From: an uncultured Bacteroidales bacterium
Lineage (GTDB): Bacteria > Bacteroidota > Bacteroidia > Bacteroidales > Muribaculaceae
Length of the DNA: 49,645 bases
NCBI GenBank assembly: GCA_902779125.1
Contig: CACZAC010000017.1
Span: 1 to 49,645 of the forward strand
Direction: 5' to 3'
Under the pieces are notes generated by a model. It was not told the DNA's origin. It did no database searches and saw nothing but the letters and a program-made list of their open reading frames with translations. Numbering within the stretch: the first letter of the stretch is position 1; each line of letters starts with the position of its first letter. Of the stretch, positions 8,901 to 17,080 are shown piece after piece. Position numbers and translations under genes: made by a program.

Positions 8901-9209
8901 TGCGAGGCTAACTACAGCAACGCACACGGCACACCCTGGGTTTACAGCCATGACAAGTTGGGTAAACTCGTGGGTATGCCCGTTCCTGGCACCATGTCCA
9001 GCGTGTCGTGGGAGAGGCTGCAAGACGCATCGCTCGTGTTCGGTATCCCCATCATCGGTTACCTGCTGCCTGAGGGCAACTACCTTGAGAATACCCAGCT
9101 TGAGCCTGACATCAAGATTGCCAACAATCCCGAGACCGTCATCAACGGTGAGGACTTGCAGCTCAAAGCAGCCGTTGAGGAGTTGATGCGCGAGTGTGGG
9201 CTGAAATGA
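5955..9209 (+). CDS. exported tricorn-like protease (S41 family)
   Basis: 1084 residues from the ATG at 5955. A signal peptide (MMKKILLSLAAVTAMTAMAD) places it in the periplasm or envelope. Residues 20-560 hold TolB/WD40-like propeller repeats with recurrent SPDGK motifs. A lysine/alanine-rich linker (about 560-620) precedes a second propeller part. The tricorn C1 region has LGELNASHTGG with Ser772-His773 in the place of the catalytic Ser-His pair. A PDZ-like region follows, then the tail-specific protease core with RLGYVHLESMND, DTRFNGGG and CEANYSNAHG, where Ser988 is the likely nucleophile. Tricorn proteases trim oligopeptides; an exported Bacteroidales form would degrade peptides in the periplasm. 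It is monocistronic between terminator and promoter. Confidence 0.92.
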   Translation: MMKKILLSLAAVTAMTAMADTPLWMRFASISPDGNKIAFCYKGDIYVVPSSGGQAVQLTSQSSYESMPVWSPDGTTLAFSSDRKGNNDIYVMPSTGGQPKQLTRNSAAETPWTFSPDGQYIYYSAAIQDPASSMLFPSGRLTEVYKVPVEGGRATRELGTPAEYICWNKTGDYFVYQDRKGGEDEYRKHHTSSITRDIWCYDAKTGHHTNLTNIAGEDRNPVLSPDGKTVYFLSERNGGSMNVYSFPIDRPSQLKAETSFTVNPVRFLSIANNGTLCFTQDGELYTMRPGSQPRKVDISLWHDDSDQIQRMSFTRGATDAAVSPDGKMVAFIVRGEVFVTSVEYSTTKRITNTPQAENWVSWGADNRTLAYATERNGNWELVLATIERKEDPNFPNATLIKEEILLPSTTVERTHPCLSPDGKKLAFIEDRFCLKVLDLKTKQVTQVTDGSTWYETNGDFNYAWSPDGKWFTLEFIGNQRDPYSDIGIVSANGGPITNITGSAYISEDPRWVMEGNAIMFHSNRYGMRSHASWGSQDDVFLAFVNQEALDRYNLNKEDYELLTEAEKEAKKAEEKAAEASKNSKKKGKTDAPAAKSASKDINVELAGIEDRIVRVTPNSSNISGCMITPDGESLYYLSAFEKGYDLWKMDLRKHETKLLNKMGGGGADIQASKDGKTLFVLGGSRMQKLTVAGDKLTGIDYKADMKMDLFAEREYMFNHVDKQITKRFYNLTYHGCDWKSYVEIYRKFLPHINNNQDFANLLSELLGELNASHTGGRYYPTSGEATSDLGLIYDWNYTGNGLKIDEVIEGGPLAKAKSQVKPGTILEKINGVVIDENNDYTELLNGQAGNKTLLSLYNPKTGKRWDEVVKPISKGALGDLMYKRWVKRNAHIVDSLSGGRLGYVHLESMNDASYRDIYSDVLGKYNKRDGIVIDTRFNGGGRLHEDIEVLFSGKKYFTQVIRGREACDMPSRRWNKPSIMLQCEANYSNAHGTPWVYSHDKLGKLVGMPVPGTMSSVSWERLQDASLVFGIPIIGYLLPEGNYLENTQLEPDIKIANNPETVINGEDLQLKAAVEELMRECGLK

Positions 9210-9268
9210 TGAAATATTAAATTAGGTTAAAGAGAAGAATCGCCTATGACGACATGGCAAATTTGTTC

Positions 9269-9276
9269 TATCTTTG
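9269..9276 (+). promoter_or_regulatory. -7 promoter element of the RNA/SemiSWEET unit
   Basis: TATCTTTG (9269-9276) matches TAnnTTTG. No good TTTG is seen 19-21 nt upstream, so strength is uncertain. It would start a transcript near 9283 that runs into the strong hairpin at 9403-9429. Confidence 0.5.
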
Positions 9277-9282
9277 CGTCCA

Positions 9283-9430
9283 AATTTGAGAAAAGATGTT
9301 ATTCGTGAGCAAAATATCGTTTCAAGTTTTGCGCCAAACGCGATTTTTCTCGATGCCTTTTCTGTCCAAGAAATTTCATCGTACTGAGATAATTATGTGA
9401 ACAAATGGGACCCGTTACGGGTCCCATTTT
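9283..9430 (+). ncRNA. candidate small RNA or attenuator leader upstream of SemiSWEET
   Basis: About 148 nt lie between a -7 promoter element and a strong terminator hairpin, without a convincing ORF. By eye, GAGAAAA (9288-9294) can pair with TTTTCTC (ending about 9352). Inside, a hairpin forms from AAAAT..CGTTT and AAACG..ATTTT around a 13-nt loop. The terminator ends only 38 nt before the SemiSWEET start codon, and no good promoter is visible in those 38 nt. The segment may therefore be a premature-termination leader controlling the transporter, or an independent sRNA. It matches no Rfam family I recognise. Confidence 0.4.
9403..9429 (+). terminator. strong terminator hairpin in the SemiSWEET leader
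   Basis: A perfect 12-bp stem AAATGGGACCCG (9403-9414), loop TTA, CGGGTCCCATTT (9418-9429), followed by TGTGTTT. It sits between the promoter at 9269 and the transporter gene at 9469. Confidence 0.8.
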
Positions 9431-9468
9431 GTGTTTATGATATGTATTGATATTAATCTTTATAAACT

Positions 9469-9756
9469 ATGACTGAATTCATTACTACTCACTTGACCGA
9501 CATCATCGGTTACACCGCATCAATCTGCCTGGTGCTGGGTTACATGCCCCAGGCGATTTACACGATTCGCACCCATGACACCGATGGCATCGCATTGCCC
9601 ACGTTCCTGATGATGGGACTTGGCGGTATTTTCTTTGCTATCCAGGGTCTGTTGCTCAAGAACTGGCCCTTGTTCATCACCAATGTCATCACTACAGTCT
9701 CAAGCGCTATCGTGTTCGGCATAAAGATGTATAATGATTACTGGAAAAAGAAGTAG
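9469..9756 (+). CDS. SemiSWEET-type PQ-loop sugar transporter
   Basis: 95 residues, the usual SemiSWEET size (half of a eukaryotic SWEET). Three membrane helices are evident, at about residues 10-28, 42-62 and 68-88. Helix 1 ends in the PQ-loop motif GYMPQ (Pro27-Gln28), followed by TIRTHDTDGIALPTF, the typical polar loop. SemiSWEETs dimerise and carry mono- or disaccharides down their gradient across the inner membrane. The gene lies alone, preceded by a structured leader with a terminator and followed by the TonB operon with its own promoter. Substrate cannot be told. Confidence 0.92.
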   Translation: MTEFITTHLTDIIGYTASICLVLGYMPQAIYTIRTHDTDGIALPTFLMMGLGGIFFAIQGLLLKNWPLFITNVITTVSSAIVFGIKMYNDYWKKK

Positions 9757-9817
9757 ATTCCTATAACCAGCATCAGGTGATTGATATCATTTAGTTAGGA
9801 AAAAAGCGGGAATTTTC

Positions 9818-9848
9818 TTTGACGCATCAGAAATAATGAGTAATTTTG
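9818..9848 (+). promoter_or_regulatory. promoter of the TonB-DUF5689-nuclease operon
   Basis: TTTG (9818-9821), 19-nt spacer, TAATTTTG (9841-9848): an exact consensus match. The 5' leader to the ATG at 9964 would be about 105 nt, long for this genome, and is AT-rich. Confidence 0.75.
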
Positions 9849-9963
9849 GGAAATTCTTCGCAATGTTTTGTGGGAATTTGTTTTGTTTTACATTAAATTA
9901 ACTTAAAACGAACTCATTTTACCCTTCTCTGTAGAAAAATCATTCATTAATACCTAAAAATAT

Positions 9964-12723
9964 ATGAGACTGAAACTGTTTTTGCTATTAGCACTATTTG
10001 CTACCCTGCCGATGCTTGCGCAGCGCGCGGGTGTGCGAGGCGTGGTGATGGACGCCAAGAGCGGCCTGCCCGTCGTGGGTGCTACCGTCATGCTTGACAA
10101 TCAAGGCATCTCGGCAACTACGGACCCTGCTGGCAGGTTCCTGATTGACGAGGCAAGTCAAGGCAATGACGAACTGTTGGTCCTGTGCTACGGCTACAAG
10201 GACTGGTCGCTAGCGGTTACCATTATCGACGGCATCGTTGAGGATTTGGGCGCCATCCAGGTGGACCCCCTCTCGTTTGAGACAGCCGAGGTGTTGGAAT
10301 ACCGCAGTTCAGTGGCCGATATGGCCCTTACTGAGTCGCAACTCGAAGATGAGGAAGGCAATACTCAGGAAGTCGCTCTGCTGAGCGGAGCTACCGACAA
10401 CCCCTTCTATCAGGCATCGAGTTATACCTTCAGTACCGCGCGTTTCCGCATTCGCGGTTATGAGAACAACAAGACTGAGACCTACATCAACAGCGTCCCC
10501 TTCAACGATGGTGTGCGCTTTTCGTTCAACTACTCGATGACGGGCGGCTTGAACCAGGCGTTCAGGAACAAGACCATCGGCATTGGCTTGGAGGAGAACA
10601 CCTATGGTTTTGGTGGTATTGGCGGTGCCAACAACATCAAGACCTTTGCTGCCGATTATGCACCCGGCACCCGTTTGAGTCTTGCCTACACCAACGGTAA
10701 CTACCGCTGGCGCGGCATGGTGACCCATGCCACGGGCTTGAACAAGCACGGCTGGGCCATGACGCTGTCGGCTGTGGTACGTTATGCTGGCGAGGGTGTC
10801 TATCCCGGTTCGTTCTACAACAGCGTGGGCTACTTCCTGTCGCTGCAGAAGGTGTTCAACCCGCAGCACTCGTTGACGTTGACCACCTTTGGCGCTCCCA
10901 CCAAGCGTGCCGCCAACTCGGCAATCTTTGAGGAGACCGGTCGCCTGATTAACAACATGTACAGTCCCGACTGGGGCTGGCAGGATGGAAAGAAGCGTAA
11001 TTCCAAGGTGGTTGAATCGTTTGACCCCACCGCCATCCTGAACTGGCTGTGGAAGCCCGATGACCACACCTCGCTGAACACCGGTTTTGCTTTCCACAAG
11101 TCGTTCTACAGCAAGGCTGCCCTGAACTGGAACAAGGCCGCTGACCCCAATCCCAGTTACTACCGCTACCTGCCGTCCTACTATACTGATCCTGAGATTA
11201 AGGACTTCTATACCGACCTGTGGACCAGTAAGAGCGATATTACCCAAATCCGTTGGGATGACCTCTACCAGGTGAACTACCGCAACAATATGCAGGCCGA
11301 CCAGACCGGCAAGGAAATGGGTTCGACCTACATCCTCGAGAACCGCCACAGTAACCAGTCCAGCTTCACGCTGTCCTCGGTGCTGAACAAGCGATTGACG
11401 AGCAGACTGTCGATGCAGACTGGCGCCAACGCCAACTATACCATTGCATCCTACTACAAGACCATCAAGGACTTGCTGGGTGGACGTTACTGGCTGGATG
11501 TGGACAACTTCAGTGAGCGCGACTTCCCCGACAATCCTGATTTGGCTCAGAACGATTTGGACAACCCCAACCGCAAGATTAAGAAGGGTGACCGCTTCGG
11601 TTACGATTACAATATCCTGACCCTCAAAACAGAGCTGTGGAACCAGTGGGTACTCAATCTGCCCAAGTGGGAGATGTTTGCCAGCGTCAAGGGTGACTTC
11701 TTCCAGTTCCAGCGCGACGGTAAGATGCGCAATGGCCGTGCTCCTGAGAACTCCTACGGTAAGGGTAAGACCCACCGCTTCCTGACCTACGGTGCCAAGG
11801 GCGGTATCATCTTCAAACTCGATGGCCGCAACAGCTTCGCTGGCCATGTATTCTATGGCACCGAGGCTCCGCGACCCTATGATGCCTACATCTCGTCGCG
11901 CACCAAGGATGATGTCATCGACCTGAAGGTAGAGAAAATCTTCTCGGCCGACGTGAGCTACGCAATGAACTTCCGTAACTTCAAGGGCGTTGTCACCGCC
12001 TTCTATACCGACCAGCGTGACAACACCGAGCGCACCGCCTTCTATGACGATGTGCGCAGCACGTTCATGAACTACTCGCTCACCGGCGTACACAAGCAGT
12101 ACAAGGGTGTTGAGGTTGGCTTGAGCTACAAGCTGTCGCCCTCGCTCACCGTGAGCGGCGCCGCCAACATTGCCCGCTACCAGTACAAGAACAACCCCTT
12201 CGGCACCCGCAGCTATGAGAACGGTTCGGAAGCCGATGTGACCAAGCAGGTTTACCTCAAGAACTATTATGTTGCCGGAACTCCCCAGGAGTGCTACTCG
12301 TTGGCATTCAACTGGGCAGGTCCCCACATGTGGTTTGTTGAGTTGAATGGCGCCTGGATGAACCGCTCCTACGTGAGCATGTCACCCATTCGCCATGAGA
12401 TGCAGGAAGAGTTCTTCTTCCTCGCCAATACCGAGGAGGAAATCATGTCGCTGATTAAGGACTTCAGCGCACAGGATAAGCTTAACGAGGCTTTGATCAT
12501 CAATGCCAGCATTGGCCACGTGATCTACTTGACCCGCTCAGCTTCGTTAAACATCAACCTGAACCTGAACAATATCCTTGACAACAGGAACATCCAGACG
12601 GGTGGCTATCAGCAGGGTCGTACCGACACCAACGATTACACCAACACGTCCACCAAGTTCCCCAACAAGTATTACTATGGTCAAGGCTTCAAGATGTTCC
12701 TGAACCTGGGCTTGCGTTTCTAA
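9964..12723 (+). CDS. TonB-dependent outer-membrane receptor
   Basis: 919 residues. Signal peptide to about residue 20 (MRLKLFLLLALFATLPMLAQ). An N-terminal carboxypeptidase-regulatory-like domain (about 22-105; GVRGVVMDAKSGLPVVGATV) is typical of Bacteroidetes TonB receptors. The plug (about 130-240) has FRIRGYENNKTETYINSVP. A long beta-barrel ends in the aromatic terminus GLRF. No SusD partner follows. Instead two DUF5689 lipoproteins and two secreted EEP nucleases do, so the substrate is more likely a nuclease product, nucleic acid or phosphoester than a glycan. That substrate assignment is inference from context. First gene of the operon. Confidence 0.9.
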   Translation: MRLKLFLLLALFATLPMLAQRAGVRGVVMDAKSGLPVVGATVMLDNQGISATTDPAGRFLIDEASQGNDELLVLCYGYKDWSLAVTIIDGIVEDLGAIQVDPLSFETAEVLEYRSSVADMALTESQLEDEEGNTQEVALLSGATDNPFYQASSYTFSTARFRIRGYENNKTETYINSVPFNDGVRFSFNYSMTGGLNQAFRNKTIGIGLEENTYGFGGIGGANNIKTFAADYAPGTRLSLAYTNGNYRWRGMVTHATGLNKHGWAMTLSAVVRYAGEGVYPGSFYNSVGYFLSLQKVFNPQHSLTLTTFGAPTKRAANSAIFEETGRLINNMYSPDWGWQDGKKRNSKVVESFDPTAILNWLWKPDDHTSLNTGFAFHKSFYSKAALNWNKAADPNPSYYRYLPSYYTDPEIKDFYTDLWTSKSDITQIRWDDLYQVNYRNNMQADQTGKEMGSTYILENRHSNQSSFTLSSVLNKRLTSRLSMQTGANANYTIASYYKTIKDLLGGRYWLDVDNFSERDFPDNPDLAQNDLDNPNRKIKKGDRFGYDYNILTLKTELWNQWVLNLPKWEMFASVKGDFFQFQRDGKMRNGRAPENSYGKGKTHRFLTYGAKGGIIFKLDGRNSFAGHVFYGTEAPRPYDAYISSRTKDDVIDLKVEKIFSADVSYAMNFRNFKGVVTAFYTDQRDNTERTAFYDDVRSTFMNYSLTGVHKQYKGVEVGLSYKLSPSLTVSGAANIARYQYKNNPFGTRSYENGSEADVTKQVYLKNYYVAGTPQECYSLAFNWAGPHMWFVELNGAWMNRSYVSMSPIRHEMQEEFFFLANTEEEIMSLIKDFSAQDKLNEALIINASIGHVIYLTRSASLNINLNLNNILDNRNIQTGGYQQGRTDTNDYTNTSTKFPNKYYYGQGFKMFLNLGLRF

Positions 12724-12770
12724 TGTGACAGGAAGAAGATTTATTAACCAAGAAAAAAAATCGCACAATA

Positions 12771-13598
12771 ATGAAACGTTATAATATATATCTGAGCCTG
12801 ATGCTCTTGCTGGTGTTCGCTTCGGCCTGCAATGACAAGTTTGACGATCCCGCAATCGCCAATCCGACAGCCAAGCACAGCCCCAACATGACCATTGCTG
12901 ACTTCAAGGCCAAGTATTGGCAAGATGCGGTCAACTATATCGACACAATCAAGGAGGATATCGTCATCCACGGTTGGGTGACCAGCACCGATATCAGTGG
13001 CAACATCTACAAGTGCCTCTATATCCATGACGGCACTGCCGGCCTGTCTATTTCCATCAACCAGAATAACCTGTGCAACAAGTACCGCCTGGGCCAGGAT
13101 ATCGTTATTCCGCTCAAGGGCCGTTATATCGGTAAGTATAATGGCCAGCAGCAGCTGGGTTATCCCGCTTGGTACCAGAAGGGACTCACCTGGGAGGCCA
13201 CTTTCCTGCCCCAATACATGTGGGAGGCGATGGCTGAACTCAACGGCCAGCCCGACTTCTCCAGAGTGGTTCCCATGGACGTGACGCTGAGCGAATTCTG
13301 CCAGAAATTTGACAAAGCCACTTTGCTGAAGTACCAGGCACAGCTGGTGCGCATCAAGGGCGTAACCTTTGAGGACGCAGGAGAGGTTCCTTACGCTGAG
13401 AAGGAATCGTCCACCAATCGCACCATCAAGGATGACCAGGGCAACACGTTGACCCTGCGCAACAGCAACTACGCTGACTTCCGCTCCATCACTCTGCCCA
13501 CCGGCAAGGTGGATATCATCGGCATGCTCGGTTCCTATTCCAGCAATACCTGGCAGCTCTACCTGCGCACTATTGATGATGTAAAACCCGCCGAGTAA
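12771..13598 (+). CDS. DUF5689 lipoprotein (short)
   Basis: 275 residues with a type II signal peptide (YLSLMLLLVFASAC, lipobox Cys20). One DUF5689 domain: SPNMTIADFKAKYWQDAVNY, EDIVIHGWVTSTDISGNIYK, and DGTAGLSISINQNNL. DUF5689 is an OB-fold-like surface domain often found with extracellular nucleases in Bacteroidetes. It lies 47 nt after the TonB receptor gene and 33 nt before its longer paralogue. It probably works as the surface partner of the receptor, in the position a SusD would take. Ligand unknown. Confidence 0.85.
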   Translation: MKRYNIYLSLMLLLVFASACNDKFDDPAIANPTAKHSPNMTIADFKAKYWQDAVNYIDTIKEDIVIHGWVTSTDISGNIYKCLYIHDGTAGLSISINQNNLCNKYRLGQDIVIPLKGRYIGKYNGQQQLGYPAWYQKGLTWEATFLPQYMWEAMAELNGQPDFSRVVPMDVTLSEFCQKFDKATLLKYQAQLVRIKGVTFEDAGEVPYAEKESSTNRTIKDDQGNTLTLRNSNYADFRSITLPTGKVDIIGMLGSYSSNTWQLYLRTIDDVKPAE

Positions 13599-13631
13599 TT
13601 GGATAATCAAGCTAAAAACAGAAAAAAAGAT

Positions 13632-15869
13632 ATGAAACGCTTTAATTATTATCTAGGACTGATGTTCATGCTGGTTTTCATGACTGCCTGTCATGAAGAA
13701 TTTGACCAGCCGCCAGTTTACATCCCCATAGCTGATGCTGTCCCCAATATGACTATTGCCGAGTTTAAGGCAAAGCATTGGCAGGAAAGTGCCAACTATG
13801 TGGATACGGTGACCGAAGATGAGGTTATCCATGGCTGGGTGACGGCCAATGACGTCAGCAACAACATTTTCAAGACGATTTACATCAGCGACGGCACCTC
13901 CAGTCTGTCCATCTCAGTCAATCAGAATGAGCTGTACAAGAAGTACCGCATCGGCCAGGAGATTGTCCTGCCCATGAAGGGGCACTATGTGGGCAAGGCT
14001 ACCGGCCAGATGTATGTGGCAGCACCCTACAACTATGTCAATTACAATACCGGTGCTGTTACGTTGGAGTGCCTGAACATGTCATCCGACGAGCTGGAAT
14101 CCCTTGTCCAGTTCAACAAACTGCCCGACCCGAGCAAGGTGGACACCATTGATGTCAAAATCAGCGACTTCCAGGACAAGTTTGACGCCGAGACCCTGCT
14201 CAAGTATCAGGGAATGCTCGTGCGCTTCAGGGATGTCGAGATTACCGAGGCTGATGGAGCGACCACTTATGCCGACCCGGGCAGCAGTGCCATCAACCGC
14301 ACCATCAAGGATGTTGATGGCAAAGAGCTCATCATGCGCAACAGCCGCAGTGCCGACTTCGCTACCGAGGCGTTGCCCTTAGGCCGCCATGACATTGTGG
14401 GTATTCTGGGCTTCTATCAGACCGGTTCGCCTATGTGGCAGTTCTATGTACGCACCATCGAAGATGTCATTGGCGAGGGCAAGAAGGGTACCAAGACACT
14501 TCCCTATTCGGTATCCGAAGCCATCGAGGCTGGCAACATCAGCATGAAGAGTTGGATAGAAGGCTATATTGTGGGTGCCGTAGGTCCCGCTGCGACCACC
14601 GTGACCAGTAATAGCGACATTGAGTGGCAGATGCCCTCCACTCTTGACAACACGATTGTCATTGCCGATAGTCCGGATTGCAAGGACTTCTCCAAGTGTA
14701 TCGTTGTGCCTCTGCCTCAGGGATCCATTTTCCGTACCGAAGCTAACCTGCGTGACAATACCAACACCTATCAGGCACCAATCAAGGTCATGGGTATTGT
14801 GGCTCCCTATATGGGCATGACAGGTATCGTTGAGAACACTGGTACGAGGGAAGAGTATGTCCTCGATGTGGCCTTTGTGAAATTGAGCGAGGACTTCGCC
14901 TCGGGCGTTCCCGGCAACTGGACCAACCTGAAGGTGAGCGGCTCCAAAGTGTGGGAAAAAGCCACATTTAATTCTGAGGTCTATGTCAACGTGACAGGAT
15001 ACAGGGGTTCCAATCCGCCCTATGACATCTGGCTGATTACGCCCAAGTTGGATATCAAGAATGCCCCTAGCAAGGTCTTCAACTTCGATTCACAGGTGAA
15101 TAACTATGGCAACATCGTGCTGCAGGTATATCTGATGAACACCAACGATCCCCGTACGTCTACCGTCAAGGTGAAACTCAATCCCACTTTGCCTAAGAAG
15201 CCCTCTTCAAACTATAGCGGTTGGGTGAACTCTGGCGATATCGACTTGAGTGAATGGGCCGACGGTGAGTACTATATCGGCTTCAACTACTATGCTCCCA
15301 ATGATCCGGACAACCAATACACTACTTGGTGTCTCGACAATGTGACCTTCGGTATGGGTAATCCAGATAACCGTGCCGACTTTGAGACTATGGGCACTCC
15401 TAAGGGTCAGATAGGCACTTACACTTCTGATAAGGGTTGGGTTGCCAGCAATAGCTACCTGTTTGCTGGCGGTGCTTCGAACAATAACCCCTATTTCCAA
15501 TTCATTGGCTTGATTTCTGAAGATGGAAATAAGTATGCTACGGCTCCCACTATCAACGGTAAGGTAGGAGCTGCGGGTACAATCACTTCACCGGTCATCT
15601 CGGGTGGTATGAAGAAACTGACATTCAGCTATGGCGCTCCATTCTCCGACAAATTGTTGTCATTCCGTGTGGATGTGAAGCAGAATGGTAATGTGGTTCA
15701 GTCATGGACTGAGTCACAGGATAATGCTGTACGCTACCAGGTCTATACATTCTCTAGGACCTGTAACGTCAGTGGCGATTTCACCATCGAGATTACCAAC
15801 CTGTGCCCGTCTAATACAAGTACCAACAAGGACCGTGTCTCCATTTGGAATCTCATTTGGGATAAGTAG
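13632..15869 (+). CDS. DUF5689 lipoprotein with C-terminal adhesion-type domains
   Basis: 745 residues from the ATG at 13632, chosen over an in-frame TTG at 13599 because it starts a lipoprotein signal (MKRFNYYLGLMFMLVFMTAC). Residues 25-270 repeat the DUF5689 pattern of the upstream gene (NMTIAEFKAKHWQESANY, EVIHGWVTANDVSNNIF). A second, diverged DUF5689/OB-like segment follows (about 290-420). The C-terminal half has two beta-sandwich 'choice-of-anchor J'-like regions (FASGVPGNWTNLKVSG, WLITPKLDI; later GAAGTITSPVISGGMKKLTF). It is an outer-membrane-anchored surface protein, probably binding substrate for the receptor and nucleases. Confidence 0.85.
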   Translation: MKRFNYYLGLMFMLVFMTACHEEFDQPPVYIPIADAVPNMTIAEFKAKHWQESANYVDTVTEDEVIHGWVTANDVSNNIFKTIYISDGTSSLSISVNQNELYKKYRIGQEIVLPMKGHYVGKATGQMYVAAPYNYVNYNTGAVTLECLNMSSDELESLVQFNKLPDPSKVDTIDVKISDFQDKFDAETLLKYQGMLVRFRDVEITEADGATTYADPGSSAINRTIKDVDGKELIMRNSRSADFATEALPLGRHDIVGILGFYQTGSPMWQFYVRTIEDVIGEGKKGTKTLPYSVSEAIEAGNISMKSWIEGYIVGAVGPAATTVTSNSDIEWQMPSTLDNTIVIADSPDCKDFSKCIVVPLPQGSIFRTEANLRDNTNTYQAPIKVMGIVAPYMGMTGIVENTGTREEYVLDVAFVKLSEDFASGVPGNWTNLKVSGSKVWEKATFNSEVYVNVTGYRGSNPPYDIWLITPKLDIKNAPSKVFNFDSQVNNYGNIVLQVYLMNTNDPRTSTVKVKLNPTLPKKPSSNYSGWVNSGDIDLSEWADGEYYIGFNYYAPNDPDNQYTTWCLDNVTFGMGNPDNRADFETMGTPKGQIGTYTSDKGWVASNSYLFAGGASNNNPYFQFIGLISEDGNKYATAPTINGKVGAAGTITSPVISGGMKKLTFSYGAPFSDKLLSFRVDVKQNGNVVQSWTESQDNAVRYQVYTFSRTCNVSGDFTIEITNLCPSNTSTNKDRVSIWNLIWDK

Positions 15870-15880
15870 TTTTTAAAAAC

Positions 15881-15928
15881 TAGCTGTTAGCTTTTAGCAA
15901 TAACTAACAACTAAAAACAGAAAACGAT
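15881..15928 (+). repeat. degenerate 7-bp tandem repeat between operon genes
   Basis: TAGCTGT, TAGCTTT, TAGCAAT, AACTAAC, AACTAAA and AACAGAA follow in phase from 15881 to 15922, in the 59-bp gap before the ATG at 15929. This is the shortest and least regular of three 7-bp-period arrays in the window. Confidence 0.55.
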
Positions 15929-17077
15929 ATGATAAAGAAAGCATTATTTATGGCCCTGGCGCTGGTGACCTTTTACCCAGCGCTGGCTCAGGACGTGGAG
16001 GAACAGGTGACGCAGCCTGTTCAGCCCCAGGAGCAGCAAGTTGTTGTGCCTCAAGAGCTGCAGGACCAGCAACAGGAACGCCGCTACCAGATGTATGGTG
16101 TGATGTTCTACAACCTGGAGAACCTGTTTGACACCATCAACAACAATGGTGTGTATGACAAGGAGTTTTCTCCTGAGGGCGCCCGTCAATGGAACGGCAC
16201 CAAGTATTGGCAGAAACAGCACAACATGGCCTACACCATCGGCCAGATGGAGGTGAACGGCTCTCCCGCTGTGGGACCTGTCATCATCGGTGTGAGTGAG
16301 ATTGAGAACATCACCGTGTTGCAGGATTTGGTGCGTCAACCCGAAATCAAGGACCGCCGTTACCAGATTGTTCACCATGACAGCCCTGACCGCCGTGGTG
16401 TGGATGTGGGACTCCTGTACAACCCGCGTTTCTTCAAGGTGCTGAATGTCACTAACCAGCGCATCAACAAGTATCTGCCTGACTATCCCGAGTTCCGTTC
16501 GCGTGACCAGTTGTGTGTGACGGGAATGTTGGCGGGCGAGAAAGTGTCGGTGATTGTCAACCACTGGCCCTCACGCCTGGGTGGTGAGGAACAGTCAAGC
16601 TACTTGCGTGAGGCTGCAGGCCGCATGGCACGTGAGACCATGGACTCGCTGTTGCGTGATGACCCCAACCAGGGCATCATCTTCATGGGTGACTTGAACG
16701 ATGACCCGCAGAACAAGTCTTGCAGCGAGGCTGTCGGAGCCAAGAAGGAAATCAAGGATTGCCTCGCAGAGCCTGGCTCGTGCTTCAATCCGTGGTGGAA
16801 TATTCTGAACAGGGGCATCGGTACCCTGGGTTACAAGGGCAACTGGAACCTGTTTGACCAGATTATTTTCACCGACTACTTCCTGAAGAACTTCGAGAGC
16901 AAGGAAAAGCCCACCTTGACTTTCCTGCGCGCCGAGGTGCTGAACCGCAAGTTCCTGCGCAGCAACGAGGGCGACCGTCAGGGCTACCCGCTGCGTACCT
17001 TCTCGGGCGGTGTGTTCCTGAACGGTTACAGCGACCACTTCCCCACGATGATTTATCTGGTGAAAGAGGTAAAGTGA
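15929..17077 (+). CDS. secreted endonuclease/exonuclease/phosphatase (EEP) family protein 1
   Basis: 382 residues. Signal peptide MIKKALFMALALVTFYPALA, then a Q/E-rich linker (about 21-50). The EEP fold carries all family motifs: YNLEN (Asn62), GVSEIEN (Glu124, metal), RRGVDVGLLYN, NHWPSR (Asn211-His212), FMGDLNDDP (Asp255, Asn257) and YSDHFP (Asp369-His370). These are the residues of Mg-dependent DNase I-like phosphodiesterases. An exported, motif-complete enzyme next to a TonB receptor suggests extracellular DNA/RNA or phosphoester cleavage. Sphingomyelinase-like or inositol-phosphatase activity is possible within the same fold. It is followed one base later by a paralogue. Confidence 0.9.
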   Translation: MIKKALFMALALVTFYPALAQDVEEQVTQPVQPQEQQVVVPQELQDQQQERRYQMYGVMFYNLENLFDTINNNGVYDKEFSPEGARQWNGTKYWQKQHNMAYTIGQMEVNGSPAVGPVIIGVSEIENITVLQDLVRQPEIKDRRYQIVHHDSPDRRGVDVGLLYNPRFFKVLNVTNQRINKYLPDYPEFRSRDQLCVTGMLAGEKVSVIVNHWPSRLGGEEQSSYLREAAGRMARETMDSLLRDDPNQGIIFMGDLNDDPQNKSCSEAVGAKKEIKDCLAEPGSCFNPWWNILNRGIGTLGYKGNWNLFDQIIFTDYFLKNFESKEKPTLTFLRAEVLNRKFLRSNEGDRQGYPLRTFSGGVFLNGYSDHFPTMIYLVKEVK

Positions 17078-17080
17078 CAT
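17002..17080 (+). repeat. 79-bp identical segment shared by the two EEP genes
   Basis: Bases 17002-17080, the 3' end of the first EEP gene through its stop, are identical to 18119-18197 at the end of the second. The genes elsewhere are clearly similar but differ often at synonymous sites. Such a block suggests recent gene conversion or unequal crossing-over. Confidence 0.8.

Noticed and set aside
10309-12327. A 672-codon open frame on the strand opposite the TonB receptor
   Set aside because: It lies wholly inside a well-supported gene, has no domain motifs, and its Val/Ala/Leu/Ile-rich composition is what reverse-complement reading of biased codons gives.
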